NCBI GenBank assembly: GCA_021641225.1 | Contig: JAJWXI010000118.1 | Coordinates: forward strand, 1 to 5,542 | Origin: Collinsella aerofaciens | GTDB taxonomy: Bacteria > Actinomycetota > Coriobacteriia > Coriobacteriales > Coriobacteriaceae | DNA: 5,542 nucleotides | Direction of reading: 5' to 3' | Shown: positions 4,341 through 5,542 of the stretch, piece by piece | Layout: every line of letters begins with the position of its first letter | Position numbering within the stretch: position 1 is the first letter of the stretch | Notes under the pieces: model-generated | What the model saw: the letters and a program-made list of their open reading frames with translations, nothing else | What the model was told of the DNA's origin: nothing | Databases searched by the model: none | Position numbers and translations under genes: made by a program

Positions 4341-5542
4341 ATGTACGATACGGGATCGACAACCTTTATGCTCATCTGCACCATGCTCGTGTTTTTAATG
4401 ACACCGGGCCTGGCGTTTTTCTACGGCGGCCTGTCTAGGCGCAAAAATGTCATCAACACCATGCTCATGTGCTTTGGCGTCATTGGCCTGGTTGGTGTGC
4501 TGTGGATTGTTGCCGGCTGGTCGCTGGCCTACGGCAGCGACGGTTCCAGCCCGTTTATTGGAGGCCTTGACCAGCTGCTGTGCCTGCCGGTGCTCAACCA
4601 GGTGCTGCAGGCGGCCGAGGGGAATGCTGCGGACGGTGCCGTCTATCCTCAGATTATCAACATCGCCTTCCAGATGGCGTTTGCCATGATCACGGCCGCC
4701 ATCGTCACGGGCAGCCTGGCCGGGCGCGTTAAGTTTGGCGCCATGACGGCCTTCCTGGGCATTTGGCTGCTCGTGGTCTACGCGCCGCTCGCCCACATGG
4801 TCTGGGGCGGCGAGGGTTCCTTTATCGGCGACATCATCGGCGCGCTGGACTTTGCCGGCGGCGACGTGGTGCACATCTCGTCCGGTCTGACGGGCTTGAT
4901 TCTCTGCCTGATGCTCGGCCGTCGTCGCGGCTTTGGCATGGTGAGCTATCGACCGCATAACGTGCCGTTTGTGGCACTGGGCGCCGGTCTGCTTTGGTTT
5001 GGCTGGTTTGGTTTTAACGGAGGCAGCGAGTTCAAGGCCGATGCCGTGGCGGCGCTTGCCATCCTCAACACCGTGACGGCCAGCGCGGCGGGCATGGTCT
5101 CGTGGCTTGCCGTCGAGCGCGTGCACACCGGTCGCCCCACGCTGGTGGGTGCCAGCACCGGTCTGGTTGCGGGCCTTGTGGTGGTCACGCCGGGCGCGGG
5201 CTTTGTCGAGCCGTGGGCAGCGCTGGTCATGGGCCTGATTGTCTCGCCCGTCTGCTACTTGGCTATCAGTCATCTCAAGGCCAAGTTTGGCTACGACGAC
5301 GCGCTCGACGCGTTCGGTTGCCACGGTATCGGCGGCATCTTGGGCGGTGTGCTCACGGGCCTGTTCTGCGTGCCGGAGCTCTCGTGGACCGGTAAGGGCG
5401 GCCTGTTCTACACGGGCGACGTGTCGCTGCTTGTCTCGCAGGTTCTGGGCATTGTGGTGACGGTCGTTATTGTGCTGGTGCTCGACTTGGTGATCGCCGC
5501 GGTGGTCAAGGCGCTGTTCCACGGTAGCCTGCGCGTGGACGA
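4341..5542 (+). CDS. amt: Ammonium transporter, Amt/MEP/Rh family (3' end outside window)
   Basis: The frame stays open for 400 codons to the window edge. The protein starts MYDTGSTTFMLICTMLVF without a cleavable signal peptide, then shows FLMTPGLAFFYGGLSRRKNV (18-37). Landmarks of the Amt pore follow: FQMAFAMIT (110-118) with the gate Phe, YAPLAHMVWGGEG (147-159), DFAGGDVVHISSG (170-182) with D170 and the first pore histidine H178, FGWFGFNGGS (220-229), and DAFGCHGIGGILGG (323-336) with the twin histidine H328. Amt trimers move ammonium across the cytoplasmic membrane and are usually blocked by a PII protein (GlnK) encoded next door. That gene would be downstream, outside this window. Only the last part of the protein and its cytoplasmic tail are missing. 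The phased repeats upstream suggest nitrogen control. Confidence 0.96.
   Translation, partial: MYDTGSTTFMLICTMLVFLMTPGLAFFYGGLSRRKNVINTMLMCFGVIGLVGVLWIVAGWSLAYGSDGSSPFIGGLDQLLCLPVLNQVLQAAEGNAADGAVYPQIINIAFQMAFAMITAAIVTGSLAGRVKFGAMTAFLGIWLLVVYAPLAHMVWGGEGSFIGDIIGALDFAGGDVVHISSGLTGLILCLMLGRRRGFGMVSYRPHNVPFVALGAGLLWFGWFGFNGGSEFKADAVAALAILNTVTASAAGMVSWLAVERVHTGRPTLVGASTGLVAGLVVVTPGAGFVEPWAALVMGLIVSPVCYLAISHLKAKFGYDDALDAFGCHGIGGILGGVLTGLFCVPELSWTGKGGLFYTGDVSLLVSQVLGIVVTVVIVLVLDLVIAAVVKALFHGSLRVD

Noticed and set aside
4395..5522. 375-codon open frame on the minus strand
   Set aside because: It is antisense to amt and rich in His, Gln, Arg and Asp because it is the complement of codons for hydrophobic residues.

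Overview
The window looks like ordinary chromosomal DNA from a GC-rich, anaerobic gut bacterium. The best guess is an actinomycetote of the Coriobacteriia (Collinsella-like). That guess rests on GC-rich codon use, a DXS-family enzyme, an HD-hydrolase/CmpB-type membrane protein pair typical of gut anaerobes, and an Amt transporter. No marker gene is present, so the taxonomy is inference.

Layout from left to right. Positions 3-263 (+) hold the 3' end of an iron-containing alcohol dehydrogenase. It is followed by a 288-bp gap that carries three related hairpin repeats in tandem (about 278-498). Each has a 14-18 bp stem and a loop of exactly 25 nt, on an 80/81-bp period. Next comes a strong bidirectional terminator (514-552) between two converging genes. 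On the minus strand, 552-2333 encodes a complete, divergent member of the 1-deoxy-D-xylulose-5-phosphate synthase (DXS) family. It keeps the thiamine-diphosphate machinery but lacks the residues that grip the substrate phosphate. A divergent intergenic region (2334-2561) contains an 18-bp near-palindrome next to a possible promoter.

To the right, all genes are on the plus strand. A small HD-domain phosphohydrolase (2562-3119) and a CmpB-type (PF06541) membrane protein (3123-4142) are only 3 nt apart and are probably one translationally coupled operon. After a 198-bp gap an ammonium transporter of the Amt family begins at 4341 and runs off the end of the window. The gap holds helically phased GTTTC/TTGC direct repeats that resemble a GlnR-type nitrogen-control box.

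The genes do not form one obvious pathway. The observations that stand out are the triple hairpin array, the loss of phosphate-binding residues in the DXS-like enzyme, and the phased repeats upstream of amt.
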